Shown here piece by piece: positions 34,818 to 44,759 of a stretch of 64,000 nucleotides of DNA. The DNA is taken from positions 310,001 through 374,000 of the forward strand of contig NZ_JBHSSW010000066.1 of assembly GCF_042659465.1 (NCBI RefSeq), given 5' to 3'. The notes beneath the pieces were generated by a model that saw only the letters and a list, made by a program, of their open reading frames with translations, did no database searches and was not told the DNA's origin. The first letter of the stretch is position 1; every line of letters starts with the position of its first letter. This DNA comes from Ponticaulis profundi. GTDB lineage: Bacteria; Pseudomonadota; Alphaproteobacteria; Caulobacterales; Hyphomonadaceae. The position numbers and the translations under genes are program-made.

Positions 34818-35561
34818 ATGTCTGAAGAAGAAAAATCCGTAGAATCAGATGCTTCTTCCACAAAAAAGAATCGGCTGAGCTTTTTCGGCTGGGTGCGCTC
34901 AAGATTGATCGCAGGACTGGTGATTGCGACACCGATTGTGGTTCCAATCTTCGTACTTGTCTTGATCATTTCCTGGATCGACGAGCGGGTTAAGCCGATC
35001 GTGCGCTCAGCCATTCCGCCTGGAATTCGCAACACGGAACTGTTCTTCGACGTCACAGTGAATTCCCTGATTGGTTATATTCCAGGGCTGGGCGTGCTCG
35101 TGGCTGTCGTGTGCCTGGTTTTTCTTGGCGCGTTTGGTGCCAACTGGCTTGGACGTCAGATTATTCGCATCAGCGAACAGATTGCGACGCGAGTTCCCAT
35201 CGTACGTACACTGTACACGCCGATCCGGCAGCTCGTGGACATCTTTTCTGACAAAGACAGTTCGTCATTCAAGGAAGTCGTACTCGTTGAGTACCCAAAG
35301 CCAGGAACATGGGCGGTCGGTTTTCTGACCACGCGTGCCCGAGAAGAAGTCGCGCACCATTTGAACAAGAATTACATTGGCGTGTTCGTTCCGACGACCC
35401 CGAACCCGACATCGGGCTTTCTGATTTTTGTCCCCGAGAATGAGGTGCGACGCTTGAACATGACTGTCGAAGATGGCGCGAAGCTGATTGTTTCAGCCGG
35501 GGTGGTCATGCCGAAGAACGAAAAGGAAGAGGTCGTCATTCTCGATGGCGACGATGTCTGA
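34818..35561 (+). CDS. DUF502 family membrane protein
   Basis: A 247-residue protein with two membrane segments (about residues 28-52 and 77-105) and the signature RVPIVRTLYTPIRQLVDIF, followed by VLVEYPKPGTWAVGFLT and VFVPTTPNPTSGFLIFVP. This is the DUF502 family, broadly distributed and of unknown function. It is divergent from the phosphotransferase gene and convergent with recG, 5 bp away. Confidence 0.9.
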   Translation: MSEEEKSVESDASSTKKNRLSFFGWVRSRLIAGLVIATPIVVPIFVLVLIISWIDERVKPIVRSAIPPGIRNTELFFDVTVNSLIGYIPGLGVLVAVVCLVFLGAFGANWLGRQIIRISEQIATRVPIVRTLYTPIRQLVDIFSDKDSSSFKEVVLVEYPKPGTWAVGFLTTRAREEVAHHLNKNYIGVFVPTTPNPTSGFLIFVPENEVRRLNMTVEDGAKLIVSAGVVMPKNEKEEVVILDGDDV

Positions 35562-35566
35562 CGCCA

Positions 35567-37633
35567 TTAAAGCCTTGGCCCGCGATCAGAGTGCGTCGCC
35601 AGAAGGCGCATGAGCTGTTGTTGCGGCGGCGTGAGGTCTGAGGCGCCCTCCAATTGAAGCGTTGCTGCTTCCTTTTGGGATAAGGCAAGCAGCCCCTGGT
35701 GCCGGGTCAGGTCGAGAAACCTGAAGTTCGGAACACCGCTTTGCTCGAGTCCAAGAATGTCGCCCGGTCCTCTCAGCTTGAAGTCCACTTCGGCGATGTA
35801 GAAGCCGTCTTCGCTTTCACGTAAGGTTTCAAGGCGCCGTTTCGCCGTGACACCCAGAGGAGGACTATAGAGCAGAATGCAAAACGATTTCTGATTGCCT
35901 CGACCAACCCGGCCTCTGAGCTGATGGAGCTGCGCAAGCCCAAAACGTTCAGCCCCTTCAATGACCATGATCGTAGCGCCGGGAACATCGACGCCGACCT
36001 CGATAACCGTCGTTGCCACCAGAACAGACGATTGTCCCATTCGAAAGGTTTCCAGCGTTCCTGTTTTTTCTTCCGAGCTAAGACGCCCGTGAACCAGACC
36101 AACAGGCTTTTGGTAGATGTCACTCAGCATGGCATGTCGGGCGACGGCAGATGGACCATCGTCATCGTCTTCAACGCGCGGGCAAACCCAGAATACCTGC
36201 TCTCCGCGTTCAATCGCCCGTCCGACAGCGGCAACAACCTCGTCCAGGCGTGCGTCCGGAATGATTCGTGTTTCCACAGGTTGGCGGCCGGCAGGTTTTT
36301 CATCGAGCACGGACAAATCCACGTCGCCATGAACCGTCATGGCGAGAGAACGGGGAATCGGCGTGGCGCTCATGATCAGTAAGTGCGGCGCCAATCCCTT
36401 ATCAGCAAGTCGTGCCCGGTCTGCGACGCCAAATCGGTGTTGTTCGTCAATGATCACCAGCCCAAGATTCGAAAACGAGATCTTGTCCTGAAAAAGAGCG
36501 TGGGTCCCACAAATAAGCTGAATGTCACCCGAAGCGACTTTCTCCTGGGTTTCCCGCTTTTCCTTTGCTCTCATGCCTCCCACAAGGCATGCGGTGGACA
36601 TCCCCAAGGGTTCGACGAAAGATGACAGCGACGTGTAGAGCTGGCGCGCGAGCACTTCGGTCGGTGCCATGACGGCCACTTGAAATCCGTTACGGATCGC
36701 CAGGGCCGCTGCAAAGCCTGCGACAGTGGTTTTACCAGATCCAACATCCCCCTGAAGCATGCGTTTCATGGGGGCAGTCTTTTCCATGTCTGCAGATACT
36801 TCTGACATTGCTCTTGTTTGGGCGCCGGTTGGATCAAAGGGAAGCGAATTGCGGAACTCAGACATAAACGTCGCAGATGTCTGCATGCCCGGTGCATCAT
36901 CTCGGGCTTCCACCGCGCGCTGCAGGCGAAAGGTAAGCGCGCGCGCTAAGGCTTCGTCATAAGCCAACCGTTCGCGAGCTAATTCCAGTTCAGTTTCATT
37001 CAGGTCTGCTGGATAGTGGAGCAAGCGAAGGGCCGCCTCGAAGGTTGGCCAGTTGCGTTGTTTGACCAGAGACGCCGTAATCCATTCCGGAAAAACAGGC
37101 AGATCATCGAGCGCTGACATGATGAGGCCATGCAGCCGCTTATTGGTGGTGCCGGCCTGCAGCGGATATATCGGCTCTATCGCAGGTATTGTGTCCAACT
37201 GTTCGAGGGGTACGACATAATCAGGATGGGTGATTTGACGTTGCCCATGAAAATCTTCGACAAGTCCCGATACAGCGACGGTCTGACCGATGGGAAACTG
37301 TTTCTTCAGATACCCGGCATTGCCGTTGAAAAACACCAGCGTCACGAACCCTGTTGGATCACTCAGGCGAATGCGTTGTAATTTCGAACCACGGGGCGCT
37401 GGTGAGAAATGCTGGACTTCACCAACAACAGTCTGAATTTGATCCGTTTCAAGATGGGAAATATCAGCGACACGTGAACGGTTTGCCCAGCGCGTTGGTA
37501 AGTGAGAAACAAGATCGATCAAGCACCGGCCTCCGATAAGAAGTGACAGGCGCTCTGCCAGTTTCTCACCGACGCCAGACAGGGTCGTAAGATCCTTCAA
37601 AAGGTATTCGATATGCGTTTCTGTTTCCGTCAC
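35567..37633 (-). CDS. recG: ATP-dependent DNA helicase RecG
   Basis: A superfamily 2 helicase of about 688 residues that remodels replication forks and Holliday junctions. The wedge domain is followed by Walker A MLQGDVGSGKTTVAG, the DEQHRFGV box, MSATPIPRSLAM, and the C-terminal GRVGRGNQKSFCIL. Start choice is uncertain: the frame is open to 37924, but GTG 37633 gives the usual RecG length and begins near the conserved LSGVGEKLAERL. It is divergent from sdhE with about 85 bp between. Confidence 0.95.
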   Translation of the reverse strand: MTETETHIEYLLKDLTTLSGVGEKLAERLSLLIGGRCLIDLVSHLPTRWANRSRVADISHLETDQIQTVVGEVQHFSPAPRGSKLQRIRLSDPTGFVTLVFFNGNAGYLKKQFPIGQTVAVSGLVEDFHGQRQITHPDYVVPLEQLDTIPAIEPIYPLQAGTTNKRLHGLIMSALDDLPVFPEWITASLVKQRNWPTFEAALRLLHYPADLNETELELARERLAYDEALARALTFRLQRAVEARDDAPGMQTSATFMSEFRNSLPFDPTGAQTRAMSEVSADMEKTAPMKRMLQGDVGSGKTTVAGFAAALAIRNGFQVAVMAPTEVLARQLYTSLSSFVEPLGMSTACLVGGMRAKEKRETQEKVASGDIQLICGTHALFQDKISFSNLGLVIIDEQHRFGVADRARLADKGLAPHLLIMSATPIPRSLAMTVHGDVDLSVLDEKPAGRQPVETRIIPDARLDEVVAAVGRAIERGEQVFWVCPRVEDDDDGPSAVARHAMLSDIYQKPVGLVHGRLSSEEKTGTLETFRMGQSSVLVATTVIEVGVDVPGATIMVIEGAERFGLAQLHQLRGRVGRGNQKSFCILLYSPPLGVTAKRRLETLRESEDGFYIAEVDFKLRGPGDILGLEQSGVPNFRFLDLTRHQGLLALSQKEAATLQLEGASDLTPPQQQLMRLLATHSDRGPRL

Positions 37634-37718
37634 GTGAAAATAATTGGCATCTGATATTTGTCGGAACCCAACATCTGTCCTATGTCGCATTAAAGTCAAA
37701 GACATTGGAGTGTCGACG

Positions 37719-37979
37719 ATGGATGAACGTCGCAGAAAATTACAGTTTCGCGCCTGGCGTCGAGGGTTTCGCGAACTCGATCTGATCATCGGTAGTTTCG
37801 CAGACAAGCATCTGGAATCCATGACGGAAGCGGAAGTCGACGAGTTTGAGCAGCTTCTGAAGGTACAGGATTGGGAAATGTTCTCCTGGTTGACCGGCAC
37901 GGCAGCGATTCCGCCGCACCGCAAAGGTCCACTTCTCCAACGACTCTGCGATTACGAATACACAGCGCAACCCGGCTAA
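37719..37979 (+). CDS. sdhE: succinate dehydrogenase FAD assembly factor SdhE (DUF339)
   Basis: An 86-residue helical protein that helps attach FAD to SdhA. The RGxxE motif is present as RGFRELD and WxMFxWLTG as WEMFSWLTG. ATG 37719 is chosen over the upstream 37644 because the domain begins there. It stands 22 bp before mfd, a common alphaproteobacterial pairing near recG. Confidence 0.92.
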   Translation: MDERRRKLQFRAWRRGFRELDLIIGSFADKHLESMTEAEVDEFEQLLKVQDWEMFSWLTGTAAIPPHRKGPLLQRLCDYEYTAQPG

Positions 37980-38001
37980 TCAGGACGGCCCGTCTCCGCC
38001 T

Positions 38002-41000
38002 ATGGACATATTTTCTCAGTTATCACCTTCGGGTGAGATCGAAACCATTGCTGGTGCACCTTTCGGCAGCGAAGCGCTGGCTATTGCGTCTTACGCCCAA
38101 AAGGCTGAGCGCGCTGTTGTCTATGTCGCGGCCGACGAACGAAAAGCGCAGACATTACAGGCGCTCGTCTCATTCTTTGCTCCAACAGTACCCGTGCTCA
38201 ACCTACCGGCTTGGGATTGCCTTCCGTATGATCGTGTGAGCCCGGCGCCTGCAGTTGCGGCGAGACGCTGTTCAACGCTTGCTAAGCTGGCGCGATACAC
38301 GGGTGATTCCGCACTGGTTGTTGTGACCACTGCGGCCGCGCTAATTCAGAAATGCGCTCCACAGGAGACAATGCAAGCGTCGTCTTTGCACCTGAAAGCC
38401 GGTCAGATCGTCGAGCCGAAAGACCTTGAAACATTCCTGATCACGAACGGTTATACGCGCACATCAACGGTTCGGGAGCGGGGGGAGTACGCCCAGCGCG
38501 GCGGCATTATCGACATTTATTCGCCAAGTCACACCGACCCGGTCCGTCTCGACTTTTTCGGAGATGCGCTCGAATCAATCCGGAGTTTTGATCCGGAAAC
38601 ACAGCGTTCATTGAAACAGCTCAAAACGATTGAATTTTCTCCAGTCAGCGAAATCCTTTTCACCGATGATGCGCTGTCACGGTTTCGAACGAAGTTCATT
38701 GAAATGTTCGGCACTCCGGCCGGGGATCCGATGTATGAGGCGACGAGGTCCCGGATACGCAAACAGGGGGTCGAAAACTGGTTACCACTGTTTCACGATC
38801 ATCTCGACACGGTGTTCGATTACCTTCCGAAACAGACCGTCATTACGTTCGATGCAATTGCGCAAGAAGCCGTGCTGGAACGTTACGCGCAAGCCGAAGA
38901 CTATTTCCAGGCTCGTGTCACTGCCGCAGGGGACAAGGAATCTGCAAAAGTTCTGGCACCTGGCGCTCTGTATTCATCCTGGGATCAGGTGAAAGCCGAG
39001 CTGCAGGATCGGCAGGTAGCACGCTTTACCTCCCGCGATGCAGAGCCCGGATCAGGACTGCTGACACTTGATGCAAAACCCGGCAGGGATTTCGCGCCAG
39101 AGCGCGTGCAGGGCAAAAATGTGTTTGATGCGGTGGTGTCCTACATTCAGGACGCTCGCAAGGATAATCAGAACGTTGTGCTGGCCGCCTGGTCTGCTGG
39201 ATCTGCAGACCGGTTACAAAACGTACTCAACGACCATGGCCTGGAACATGTTGAGCGCGTCTACAGCCTCGAGGCGGCGCGTGCGTCCGGCTTGTGTGTC
39301 GCGGAATTACCCCTGGATTCCGGCTTTGAGTATCAGGATCTGACCTTTATTTCCGAGCAGGATATGCTTGGCGACCGTCTGAGCCGCCCAAAAAAGCGTC
39401 GCAAGGCTACCAACTTTATCGCAGAGGTGTCTGCGCTGACGCCCGGCGATTTCGTCGTTCACGTTGAACATGGTGTGGCGCTCTACAAAGGGCTGGTCAC
39501 CGTGGAGGTATCGGGAGCGCCGCATGATTGCCTTGAATTGCACTATTCCGGCGGAGATAAACTGCTTCTGCCGGTAGAAAACATCGAGCTTGTCAGCCGC
39601 TACGGATCGGACGCAAGCGAATCTGTTCTCGACAAACTCGGCGGTGTTGGTTGGCAGTCACGGAAGGCTAAAGCCAAGAAACGCATCATGGAGATGGCGG
39701 ATGGCCTGATCCAGCTGGCCGCGGAACGTTCGCTTCGAAAGGCGAATGTGATTGATGGCCAGGAAGGCTATTACGAAGAGTTCGCGGCGCGCTTCCCGTA
39801 CGAAGAGACCGAAGACCAGCTTCGCGCGATTGAAGAATGTCTTGGAGACCTTGCATCGGGAAAGCCGATGGATCGTCTGATCTGCGGCGATGTGGGCTTT
39901 GGCAAAACAGAAGTCGCCCTGCGTACGGCATTTGTCGCAGCCATGTCTGGCATTCAGGTCGCGGTGATCGCACCGACTACGCTTCTTGCCAGACAGCACT
40001 ATCAGACATTCAAAGAGCGGCTCGCTGGTTGGCCAATTGAAGTGCGCCAGCTTTCCCGTCTCGTCAAAACATCCGAAGCGAACGAAACTAAGGAAGCGCT
40101 GAAAAGCGGAAAATGCGACATCATTGTCGGCACACATGCCGTCCTTTCGAAGAACATCGAATTTGATCGTCTGGGGCTGCTCGTCATTGATGAAGAGCAA
40201 CGCTTCGGAGTGAAGCACAAAGAACGTCTCAAAGAGTTGAAAGCCGATGTGCACGTGCTGACGCTCTCTGCGACACCGATTCCGCGAACGCTTCAGATGG
40301 CACTGACAGGTATTCGAGATCTGTCTATCATTGCGACGCCGCCCGTCGATCGCCTTTCTGTCCGTACTTATATCACGGAGTTTGATGCCCTTACGATCCG
40401 CGAAGCGCTCTTGCGAGAGCGGTATCGTGGAGGCCAGGCGTTTATCGTTGCGCCACGCGTCAAGGATTTGCCGGAAATCGAAGCCTTCCTGCGAGATCAG
40501 GTCCCTGAGGTCAGCTTTGTCACAGCTCATGGCCAGATGGCCGCTGGCGAACTCGATGAACTGATGACCGCTTTTTACGACGGCAAGTACGACGTTCTGC
40601 TCTCCACGACGATTGTAGAGTCCGGCCTCGATATTCCGCGCGCCAACACACTGATCCTGCACAGAGCGGACATGTTTGGTCTGGCGCAAATGTATCAGCT
40701 GCGCGGGCGGGTCGGGCGCTCGAAACTTCGCGCCTATGCCTATTTCACCACGCCAAAGAACAAGGCCCTGACGGAAGCGGCCGAGAAACGACTGAAAGTG
40801 CTGCAGTCCCTCGACAGTCTGGGCGCCGGATTTATGCTCGCCAGCCATGACCTCGACATGCGGGGCGGTGGCAACCTTTTGGGTGATCAGCAATCGGGAC
40901 ATGTAAAGGAAGTCGGTGTCGAGCTCTATCAGTCCATGCTCGAAGACGCCGTCCGTACGCTTCAGCAGGGTGGACAGGATTTTGAAGACGACTGGTCACC

Positions 41001-41439
41001 GCAGATCAATCTCGGCCTCGCTGCGCTGATCCCGGACACCTATGTCGAAGACCTGAACATCCGCATGAGCCTGTATCGTCGCTTGTCAGAAATTGAGACC
41101 GATGCAGAAAGAGAAGCATTTGCCGCTGAGCTGATTGACCGTTTTGGACCAATCCCTGAAGAAACAAAGCAGCTCCTGGAAATTGCCGCAGTCAAAGTCG
41201 CTTGTAAGAAAATCGGTATCGCGAAGCTCGATGCCGGGCCGAAAGGCGCGGTCTTTGCTTTCCGGGACAAGGCGAGTGTGGACCCTGCGAAACTGGTTGC
41301 TTTGGTCCAAACCCGTCCCAACGTTCTTAAACTCCGCCCAGACTTCAAGCTTGTCTTCTCTGGCAACTGGTCATCGGTGACGCGAAGAGCGCGCGGCGTA
41401 CGTGAACTATTGAATGAAATTCAGGCGACAGCCGATTGA
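38002..41439 (+). CDS. mfd: transcription-repair coupling factor Mfd
   Basis: A 1145-residue SF2 translocase that removes RNA polymerase stalled at lesions and recruits UvrA. In order: UvrB-homology module, the CarD-like RNA polymerase-interacting domain (LTPGDFVVHVEHGVALYKG), the RecG-like motor with Walker A ICGDVGFGKTEVA, DEEQRFGV, SATPIPRTLQM, and GRVGRSK, then the C-terminal regulatory domain (MSLYRRLSEI). Length is standard. It overlaps the convergent PopA-like gene by 19 bp. Confidence 0.97.
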   Translation: MDIFSQLSPSGEIETIAGAPFGSEALAIASYAQKAERAVVYVAADERKAQTLQALVSFFAPTVPVLNLPAWDCLPYDRVSPAPAVAARRCSTLAKLARYTGDSALVVVTTAAALIQKCAPQETMQASSLHLKAGQIVEPKDLETFLITNGYTRTSTVRERGEYAQRGGIIDIYSPSHTDPVRLDFFGDALESIRSFDPETQRSLKQLKTIEFSPVSEILFTDDALSRFRTKFIEMFGTPAGDPMYEATRSRIRKQGVENWLPLFHDHLDTVFDYLPKQTVITFDAIAQEAVLERYAQAEDYFQARVTAAGDKESAKVLAPGALYSSWDQVKAELQDRQVARFTSRDAEPGSGLLTLDAKPGRDFAPERVQGKNVFDAVVSYIQDARKDNQNVVLAAWSAGSADRLQNVLNDHGLEHVERVYSLEAARASGLCVAELPLDSGFEYQDLTFISEQDMLGDRLSRPKKRRKATNFIAEVSALTPGDFVVHVEHGVALYKGLVTVEVSGAPHDCLELHYSGGDKLLLPVENIELVSRYGSDASESVLDKLGGVGWQSRKAKAKKRIMEMADGLIQLAAERSLRKANVIDGQEGYYEEFAARFPYEETEDQLRAIEECLGDLASGKPMDRLICGDVGFGKTEVALRTAFVAAMSGIQVAVIAPTTLLARQHYQTFKERLAGWPIEVRQLSRLVKTSEANETKEALKSGKCDIIVGTHAVLSKNIEFDRLGLLVIDEEQRFGVKHKERLKELKADVHVLTLSATPIPRTLQMALTGIRDLSIIATPPVDRLSVRTYITEFDALTIREALLRERYRGGQAFIVAPRVKDLPEIEAFLRDQVPEVSFVTAHGQMAAGELDELMTAFYDGKYDVLLSTTIVESGLDIPRANTLILHRADMFGLAQMYQLRGRVGRSKLRAYAYFTTPKNKALTEAAEKRLKVLQSLDSLGAGFMLASHDLDMRGGGNLLGDQQSGHVKEVGVELYQSMLEDAVRTLQQGGQDFEDDWSPQINLGLAALIPDTYVEDLNIRMSLYRRLSEIETDAEREAFAAELIDRFGPIPEETKQLLEIAAVKVACKKIGIAKLDAGPKGAVFAFRDKASVDPAKLVALVQTRPNVLKLRPDFKLVFSGNWSSVTRRARGVRELLNEIQATAD

Positions 41440-42680
41440 TTGGAATTGGTTTTTTGCGGAGCTGCCAGAATAGCTCGAACGGCTTGCTTTGGCGGAACGG
41501 ATAAAGAAACCGGAACCAACTGATATCTGAAGGTCAGAGAAATCGCTGAACCACTAAGCTGGGTTGTTTCCATAATCGACCGCACTCTTGCGAGTGAGGC
41601 TTCAGCCTGCGCACGATTGGCACCGGAAAAACTGATGAGAAAGCGCGACCAGTCGAGCCTTGCGAGAAAGTCTTCCTGTCGGAGAAGTGGAAGCAAAAGG
41701 TTTGAAAATGCTGCAAACAGCTTCGCGTCGATTGCTTCACCTGATGATTCCACAATCGGGAACAACTGAGCGATCACTGGCGTGACTTTTGCCGACTTCG
41801 CCGCATCCAGCTGGCTTTCAAGGTGTACCTCAGCGAACGCCCGATTGAACGCGCCGGTATATCTGTCACGGACGATCTCCCATTCACGAGAAGGCGTCAG
41901 AAGGTCAGGCTCACCAGCTGGCTGAATGCGCGAATACACCTCAAAGAGCTGATCGACGTCATTTGCGCGAATATTCAATACGACGGATGCGCGTTCAACC
42001 AGGGCAGTGTCCGGATACGGCTCCGAGGTCACGGCGAGCACTGGCATCGGAGCTAGATCATTGCGCCCGTCAACATGATCAAGAAACTCTAAGGGGGCCT
42101 GGCCTTGTTCGACGTGAACAAGTAGCAGATCGGGGCGACACATATTGATCAGATCAAAGGCTGAGCGTTCTGTGAGTGCGGTATCGAATACCCAGCCGCG
42201 AGATTGGAAGGCGTTCTGGCATTTCAGAAAAAATACGGATGGCGGACCGAGATAAAGCACACGCTTCCGTTTGTCCGAAGAAACAGGGAGTGCCGCGAAA
42301 CGACCGGAAAGTTTCGCAAAGCTCTCAGCTCGCAACTTCGCCTCCTGTCTCAGGCTTTGTTCCCGCAATTTCATTTGGGTCAGCTGGATGAAGTTCTTGC
42401 AGCTGGAGACCGGAAGAAACGGTCTCACGTCCGATGGGCTGATCGCCGCATTGGTCAGGACAGCCATGAAGGGATGATTTTCTGTCGATAATGACTGCAA
42501 GCGCGAGGATAGCGCAGCCAGTTCTTCACGCGCAGTAAGTGAGCCGGGAACATACAGTACACCTGCAAGAGATGCAGGTTCAGACAAATCAGTCGTGATC
42601 GTCAGATTGCTGCCCTCAAACGCATCATGAAGCGCAAGGCGTTCTGAGTTCGGGCAAATTAAACCAACCGTAGGGGGCAT
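41421..42680 (-). CDS. PopA-like response regulator: two REC-like domains and a degenerate GGDEF with intact c-di-GMP I-site
   Basis: A 419-residue protein. Residues about 1-120 and 138-255 each look like receiver-type folds (VGLICPN and VLYLGP starts; VAVLTN and LAVTSE strands), but the phospho-acceptor Asp is not evident. Residues about 268-385 are a GGDEF domain (RDRYTGAFNRAFAE) whose active site is DWSRF (343-347). The inhibitory site RxxD is kept as R334-x-x-D337 exactly five residues earlier. Such a protein should bind c-di-GMP but not make it, as Caulobacter PopA (REC-REC-GGDEF, 447 residues) does. A CtrA-like box lies upstream. Confidence 0.75.
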   Translation of the reverse strand: MPPTVGLICPNSERLALHDAFEGSNLTITTDLSEPASLAGVLYVPGSLTAREELAALSSRLQSLSTENHPFMAVLTNAAISPSDVRPFLPVSSCKNFIQLTQMKLREQSLRQEAKLRAESFAKLSGRFAALPVSSDKRKRVLYLGPPSVFFLKCQNAFQSRGWVFDTALTERSAFDLINMCRPDLLLVHVEQGQAPLEFLDHVDGRNDLAPMPVLAVTSEPYPDTALVERASVVLNIRANDVDQLFEVYSRIQPAGEPDLLTPSREWEIVRDRYTGAFNRAFAEVHLESQLDAAKSAKVTPVIAQLFPIVESSGEAIDAKLFAAFSNLLLPLLRQEDFLARLDWSRFLISFSGANRAQAEASLARVRSIMETTQLSGSAISLTFRYQLVPVSLSVPPKQAVRAILAAPQKTNSNQSAVA

Positions 42681-42727
42681 CGCGCTCGTATCCGCTAAAT
42701 CTCGTCGGATTATTTTATCCTTTGTGG

Positions 42728-42742
42728 TTAATACGGCGTTAG
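42728..42742. promoter_or_regulatory. near-match to a CtrA binding site
   Basis: TTAA at 42728-42731, seven bases, TTAG at 42739-42742, compared with TTAA-N7-TTAA(C). One base differs. It lies 48 bp before the start of the PopA-like gene and about 135 bp before the AMACR gene, between divergent promoters. Confidence 0.35.
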
Positions 42743-42876
42743 ATATACGATTTTCCTGCCTCAGTTTCCGTTGCGACAGACTATTTTCCTCGAAAAAAAA
42801 CGTCCAAAAGAAGCATTATGACCAAGCGCCCGCATTCGTTCTGTTAGCGGCGCTCTGCAAGATGGAGGAAATCGTC

Positions 42877-43971
42877 ATGGGGAAGGGACCGCTTTCAGGG
42901 CTCAAGATTGTAGAATTTGCAGGTATTGGCCCTGGGCCTTTCTGCGGCATGTTGCTCTCAGATCAGGGCGCAGATGTTATTCGCATTGATCGCAAAGGCC
43001 CGGGCCGAGATGCACCGCATGATGTGCCTGGCCGCGGTCGGCGATCTGTGGCACTTGATTTGAAGGATCCAAAGGACATCGAGACAGCTTTGCAGCTCAT
43101 CAGCAAAGCAGATGGCCTGATCGAAGGGTTCCGCCCGGGCGTCATGGAACGTCTTGGTCTCGGCCCGGATGTCGCGCTCGAGCGCAATCCTGCGCTCGTA
43201 TATGGTCGTATGACAGGTTGGGGCCAGACCGGCGCACTTTCCCATTCAGCCGGCCATGACATCAACTATATTTCAATTACAGGCGGCCTGCACGCCATGG
43301 GCCGCGCAGGTGAGCCACCTGCACCACCTCTCAATCTGGTGGGCGACTATGGAGGCGGCGCGCTCTACCTTGCTTTCGGCTTATGCGCCGGTCTTCTCCA
43401 TGCAAAATCGACAGGCGAGGGGCAGGTGATCGACGTAGCCATGAGCGACGGAGCCGCTTCCCTGCTGGCAATGTTCTACGGCATGCGCTCTGCGGGCATC
43501 TGGACAGACGAGCGTGCCAACAACATGCTCGATGGCGGCGCCCATTTCTACGACACGTATGCTTGTTCAGATGGAAAGTTCATCTCCATCGGATCGATCG
43601 AGCCGCAATTCTACGCCATCCTGCTGGAGAAAGCAGAGCTTTCCGATCCGCAGTTCCAAAAACAGATGGATCGCGCTTCATGGCCGGAGCTCAAAGACAA
43701 GATCGCAGCAGTCTTCAAAACAAAAACGCGAGATGAATGGTGCGAAATCATGGAAGGCACCGACATTTGCTTTGCGCCAGTTCTGTCCATGGAAGAAGCG
43801 CCAAACTACAAGCACAATGTCGATCGTGGCACTTTCCAGACCGTGTCAGGCGTGGTCCAACCGGGCGTCGCGCCTCGCTTCCTGAAAACACCGGGTGAGA
43901 TTCAAGGACCGCCTCCAAAGATCGGCGAACATACGGATGAAGTTCTGAAGGATTGGGGCGTCCAGTCTTAA
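42877..43971 (+). CDS. family III CoA-transferase, alpha-methylacyl-CoA racemase type
   Basis: An enzyme of about 364 residues. It begins MGKGPLSGLKIVEFAGIGPGPF, has RPGVMERLGLG, YGRMTGWGQTG, AGHDINYISITG (catalytic His) and LVGDYGGGALYLAFG (catalytic Asp), as in AMACR enzymes that convert (2R)- and (2S)-methylacyl-CoAs for beta-oxidation. ATG 42877 with GGAGG eight bases before it is the natural start; the frame extends to 42724. It is 11 bp before the histidine phosphatase gene. Confidence 0.92.
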   Translation: MGKGPLSGLKIVEFAGIGPGPFCGMLLSDQGADVIRIDRKGPGRDAPHDVPGRGRRSVALDLKDPKDIETALQLISKADGLIEGFRPGVMERLGLGPDVALERNPALVYGRMTGWGQTGALSHSAGHDINYISITGGLHAMGRAGEPPAPPLNLVGDYGGGALYLAFGLCAGLLHAKSTGEGQVIDVAMSDGAASLLAMFYGMRSAGIWTDERANNMLDGGAHFYDTYACSDGKFISIGSIEPQFYAILLEKAELSDPQFQKQMDRASWPELKDKIAAVFKTKTRDEWCEIMEGTDICFAPVLSMEEAPNYKHNVDRGTFQTVSGVVQPGVAPRFLKTPGEIQGPPPKIGEHTDEVLKDWGVQS

Positions 43972-43982
43972 TGGAGTAAATC

Positions 43983-44711
43983 TTGGTATTTTTACCTGGT
44001 ACAACGGGCCGGCGGCGCATCTATTTGATGCGTCACGGTCATGTTGATTATTTTTCAAAGGAAGTCGTCGACAGCAAGGATCCCCGTCTTGCAAGACTGA
44101 CGCCTCAAGGTATCGCTCAGGCTCAGGCAGCCGGCGAGGCGCTTTCGGACATCGGGTTCGATATCGCGATCTCTTCCGGCTTGAGGCGTACCCGTGAAAC
44201 TGCAGAGCATGTTCTGAATCGTCAGAATGTGTCCGCCGCGCAATTGGAACACGACCCACGTTTAGAAGAACTCCATTCCGGTCAATACATCGAATTTGAG
44301 AGTCGCGAGCAGCTCGCTGCTACCATGACCTTCCAGTTCGAGAATGCGCACGAGCCGAATGCTAGTTTCTTCGATGGGGGAGAGCGGTTCGACGTTGCGC
44401 TCGAACGTTCCGTTGAAGCCATTCGGGACCTGCTAAGTCGTCCCAACTGGGCCACGGCACTTGTGGTCGCTCATGAAGGCATTAACCGCATCCTTTTGAG
44501 CTGGATGTGTCATGCGGACCTGAACGCGTCTGCGAGCTTTGAGCAGGATACCGGGTGCATCAATATTCTGGATTTTGATCTCATCCCGGATGGAGATAGC
44601 AACAAGATCGAACGGCGCATTATCAAATCAATCAATCTAACGCCTGAGAACTATCTCAAACACGGTATGAACCTTCGCAGTCTCGAAGCAATCTTTCATC
44701 GTGAGGACTGA
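43983..44711 (+). CDS. histidine phosphatase family protein (phosphoglycerate mutase-like)
   Basis: A 242-residue protein with the RHG motif as IYLMRHGHVDYF and the later VVAHEGINRILL histidine. It is a branch-1 acid phosphatase-like fold; substrate unknown. The start is TTG 43983 with GGAG before it; the frame begins just after the AMACR stop, so the two are probably one unit and this may act on a phospho-metabolite linked to it, although nothing in the sequence shows which. Confidence 0.85.
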   Translation: MVFLPGTTGRRRIYLMRHGHVDYFSKEVVDSKDPRLARLTPQGIAQAQAAGEALSDIGFDIAISSGLRRTRETAEHVLNRQNVSAAQLEHDPRLEELHSGQYIEFESREQLAATMTFQFENAHEPNASFFDGGERFDVALERSVEAIRDLLSRPNWATALVVAHEGINRILLSWMCHADLNASASFEQDTGCINILDFDLIPDGDSNKIERRIIKSINLTPENYLKHGMNLRSLEAIFHRED

Positions 44712-44759
44712 TCGATTCCTGAACAGAACATAACAAACGGGAACAGCAAGCGTTCAGAT

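Noticed and set aside
39658..40902. Long minus-strand open frame (414 codons) inside mfd
   Set aside because: It is antisense to a conserved helicase and its translation shows no recognisable domain; codon use of mfd explains the open frame.
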